A stretch of 64,000 bases of DNA from Clavelina lepadiformis (Eukaryota > Chordata > Ascidiacea > Aplousobranchia > Clavelinidae), in NCBI RefSeq assembly GCF_947623445.1, contig NC_135241.1, positions 18,416,501-18,480,500 on the forward strand, given 5' to 3'. A program made the position numbers and the translations under genes. This document shows, in pieces, positions 61,941-64,000 of this stretch. Each line of letters begins with the position of its first letter. Position 1 is the stretch's first letter. Below the pieces are notes generated by a model. It saw only the letters and a list, made by a program, of their open reading frames with translations, made no database searches and was not told where the DNA came from.

Positions 61941-64000
61941 GCTTTTCTAAAGTTTGTGAGGTTATTGGCATAGGAAGGGTCGACAGTTCAGATTATTCCT
62001 TATTCATCAAACAACTTTAGAGTTGTTTACTTTTGCTTTGATAATTTCTTTTGTTTGCATATGAACAACTATTTACAATTCAATAAAATCTCGATTAAAC
62101 TTCAACCAGAGCGTAACTTTTTTTACTGTGCTTATGGTACATAAGCCTAAAACGCTATACGTTTTAGCTGAGAATTTAAAGCTTTCTGTCAAATTTTCTA
62201 TTCTTTATTTTATTCTCAGTTTTCTGTTCAAACACTATAACCTGTAGAGCTACGGATATCTTAGAAGAAAACATTACCACGTATATAGATGCAAGTTAGG
62301 ATATGACATCATATGCAACTACTTAAACAGTTGCATTTATCATACACCAAAATAACCCTGTGATTCAGATACTTGTTACCGGAATCTTCATTCATTTAAG
62401 TAGAAGTGCTGCGCATTTGTTCAGCGTTTTAAGACAAAGGAATCTAATTATTATGACACAGCTCTTAACCAATTGTTAATAAGTGTTGTTCGTAGCATCG
62501 TTATGTAACCTGTAGGCTACGTTCTTTTGCTGGACGACACACAGAGTTGTAAAAACGGACCCATACGTAAACAAGATGATCCTTTAATGACTCATAACAA
62601 AATTTTCCTCTCTGACTTATGGCAGATAAAGACTTCGTACCACCTACAGTAGCTTATTCAAGTAAAGTAAACACATTGACACAACAAGCATAAACTTTCA
62701 TTCAGGCGTATATTAGGGACGTAATTTTACTACAGCGTGCACGCACAAAATTCCCCATCTGAAACAAATATAACTATTGGCCTCTGAGTGCGGAATGCTC
62801 CACAAAACAAAACAAAGGTCTGATATCGGGCAAAAAAGTGGAATCAATAAAAATACAGTATAGTCGGTGACGTTCACAAGTCAACCATTACCAACAAGAA
62901 TACAGATTTCAAGAAAAATTCAAGTAAATTATGTTAAGATTTCTATGTCTCGACCGAAATTTATATGTAGGCCGCGGGTACGCCATACATGGCAGCCGAT
63001 GGTCTTTGAGTGGCTGAACGCAGGCAAATATGTTTAAAAGTAATACTGGGCCACGCGTGGATGGCCGACCAAAACACGCGCGATATTCAAATGTGCGCCC
63101 TATATAAGCCAGACTAAACATAACCCTCCCAAAATTCTAATTTTACAACCAAAAATTTGCCACTACATAAAATCTGCTTACCCGTTTGCTATTTCTTTAC
63201 CTTCAATATGAAACAGCGCTGATTTGACTTTACCAAATGTTAGTAACAATAAACATTTTTAATAACGCAAAGAAAATTTCATGTAATGCAATAAGTTGTA
63301 CAAAAACAGATAAACACAAAACATTTGTTAAGGCATGAAAGGAAAACATTTTTCGATTAAATCGTCTATACTGTCATTCATGTGTTTAAAATTTAAACAC
63401 AATTTTACTTTTTTAAACATGTTAAAGTGTTTAATTATGTGTTTAAGTGTATAAATTTTGTTAATTTGACAAAATTTAAACACTTTATGGGTTAAACACC
63501 ACAATCCATGACACGTTTAATAATGATTTATGCCTATTCTACACTTTTTCCACGCTTTAGGCGTTTAAATGTTAAACACATAACACAAAGATTACAAAAT
63601 GTGTCAAACAAAAAGGTGTTTAGGAGGAATGTGTTTATTTTGATGAGTTTTATTGAATTACATCTTATACTTTAAGTTGCTTTAGAAAGAATCTATCAAA
63701 AACAGTTCGGTACTATATGCTTTAGACTTGTTCGCATTACCCAATTACACGAGCTATTGTTCAGTATAAATTTGTATCTCGGACTCAATGCTTAGGTTTA
63801 AAGTTGGCAACTTGAAGTCGTTTTAAAAATTTTCCTGTATGGAGTGGCTGAACACTAAATTGTATTGTTCAGGCCTTACTGTAGGCTATATTTCAAAGAG
63901 GTGAAAGGGGCCTTGGCCACCCCGCCCCCATATTTTGTGTCTATAGGTTTCTACATCGAGTGGCGGTGTCTTAAAACTAACAATTTGTATTGTTCTCTTT
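61941..64000. other. Region upstream of GPCR B, no gene seen
   Basis: Should include the GPCR B promoter near 61941-62300. No exon with family similarity was found. 63375-63645 is unusually rich in GTGTTTA/TAAACAC motifs and is listed separately. Confidence 0.5.
63375..63645. repeat. Cluster of GTGTTTA/TAAACAC motifs
   Basis: At least eight copies of GTGTTTA or its complement TAAACAC occur in about 270 bases, in both orientations, including the near-palindrome GTGTTTAAAATTTAAACAC at its left side. This could be a MITE built of short inverted repeats, or a cluster of forkhead-type sites (RTAAAYA). No target duplication was recognised. Confidence 0.5.

Noticed and set aside
62909-63121. 70-residue minus-strand open frame near the right end
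   Set aside because: No domain, no splice support and no similarity that I recognise.

Overview
This is a eukaryotic nuclear window from an invertebrate animal, AT-rich, with intron-split genes carrying ordinary GT-AG introns, untranslated spacers and many small DNA-transposon remnants. The proteins read closest to chordate versions: EXOC5 comes out at 708 residues and UFC1 at 167, both the human lengths as I recall them. My best guess is an ascidian tunicate, possibly Ciona-like. That is an inference from gene style, intron density and repeat type; no single sequence proves it.

Layout. 1-16684 (minus): most of a PLC-beta gene in at least 21 coding exons, with PH, EF-hand, X, X-Y linker, Y and the start of C2; it runs off the left edge. 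21197-24706 (plus): a nine-exon coiled-coil protein I cannot name. 25653-27540 (minus): TIMM10. 30457-30726 (plus): COA5. 32064-33046 (minus): UFC1. 34722-35726 (plus): a small C2H2 zinc-finger gene with a transposase-like motif. 39412-45759 (plus): EXOC5/SEC10 in 17 exons. 46964-49469 (plus): an unrecognised multi-pass membrane protein. 50610-55037 (plus) and 55515-61940 (minus): two adhesion GPCRs facing tail to tail, with matching exon sizes through the GAIN-GPS-7TM part and different N-terminal ectodomains. 61941-64000 has no gene I can support.

The genes are mostly unrelated housekeeping or signalling genes. Two links stand out. TIMM10 and COA5 are divergent neighbours and both encode small twin-cysteine proteins of the mitochondrial intermembrane space. 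The two adhesion GPCRs are an inverted duplication whose signalling half is kept while the extracellular half has diverged.

Mobile DNA is prominent. Four elements have exact 8-bp target duplications and hAT-type inverted ends (2470-2716, 15075-16284, 38708-39045, 50081-50328). One has a TA duplication and pogo/Tigger-like CAGTA ends (41643-42068). Two less certain elements (33613-33903 and 38275-38698), some tRNA-derived SINE-like pieces, a dispersed repeat pair and a 9-bp minisatellite complete the list. All exon coordinates were read by eye from splice signals, phase and family similarity, so single boundaries may be a few bases off.
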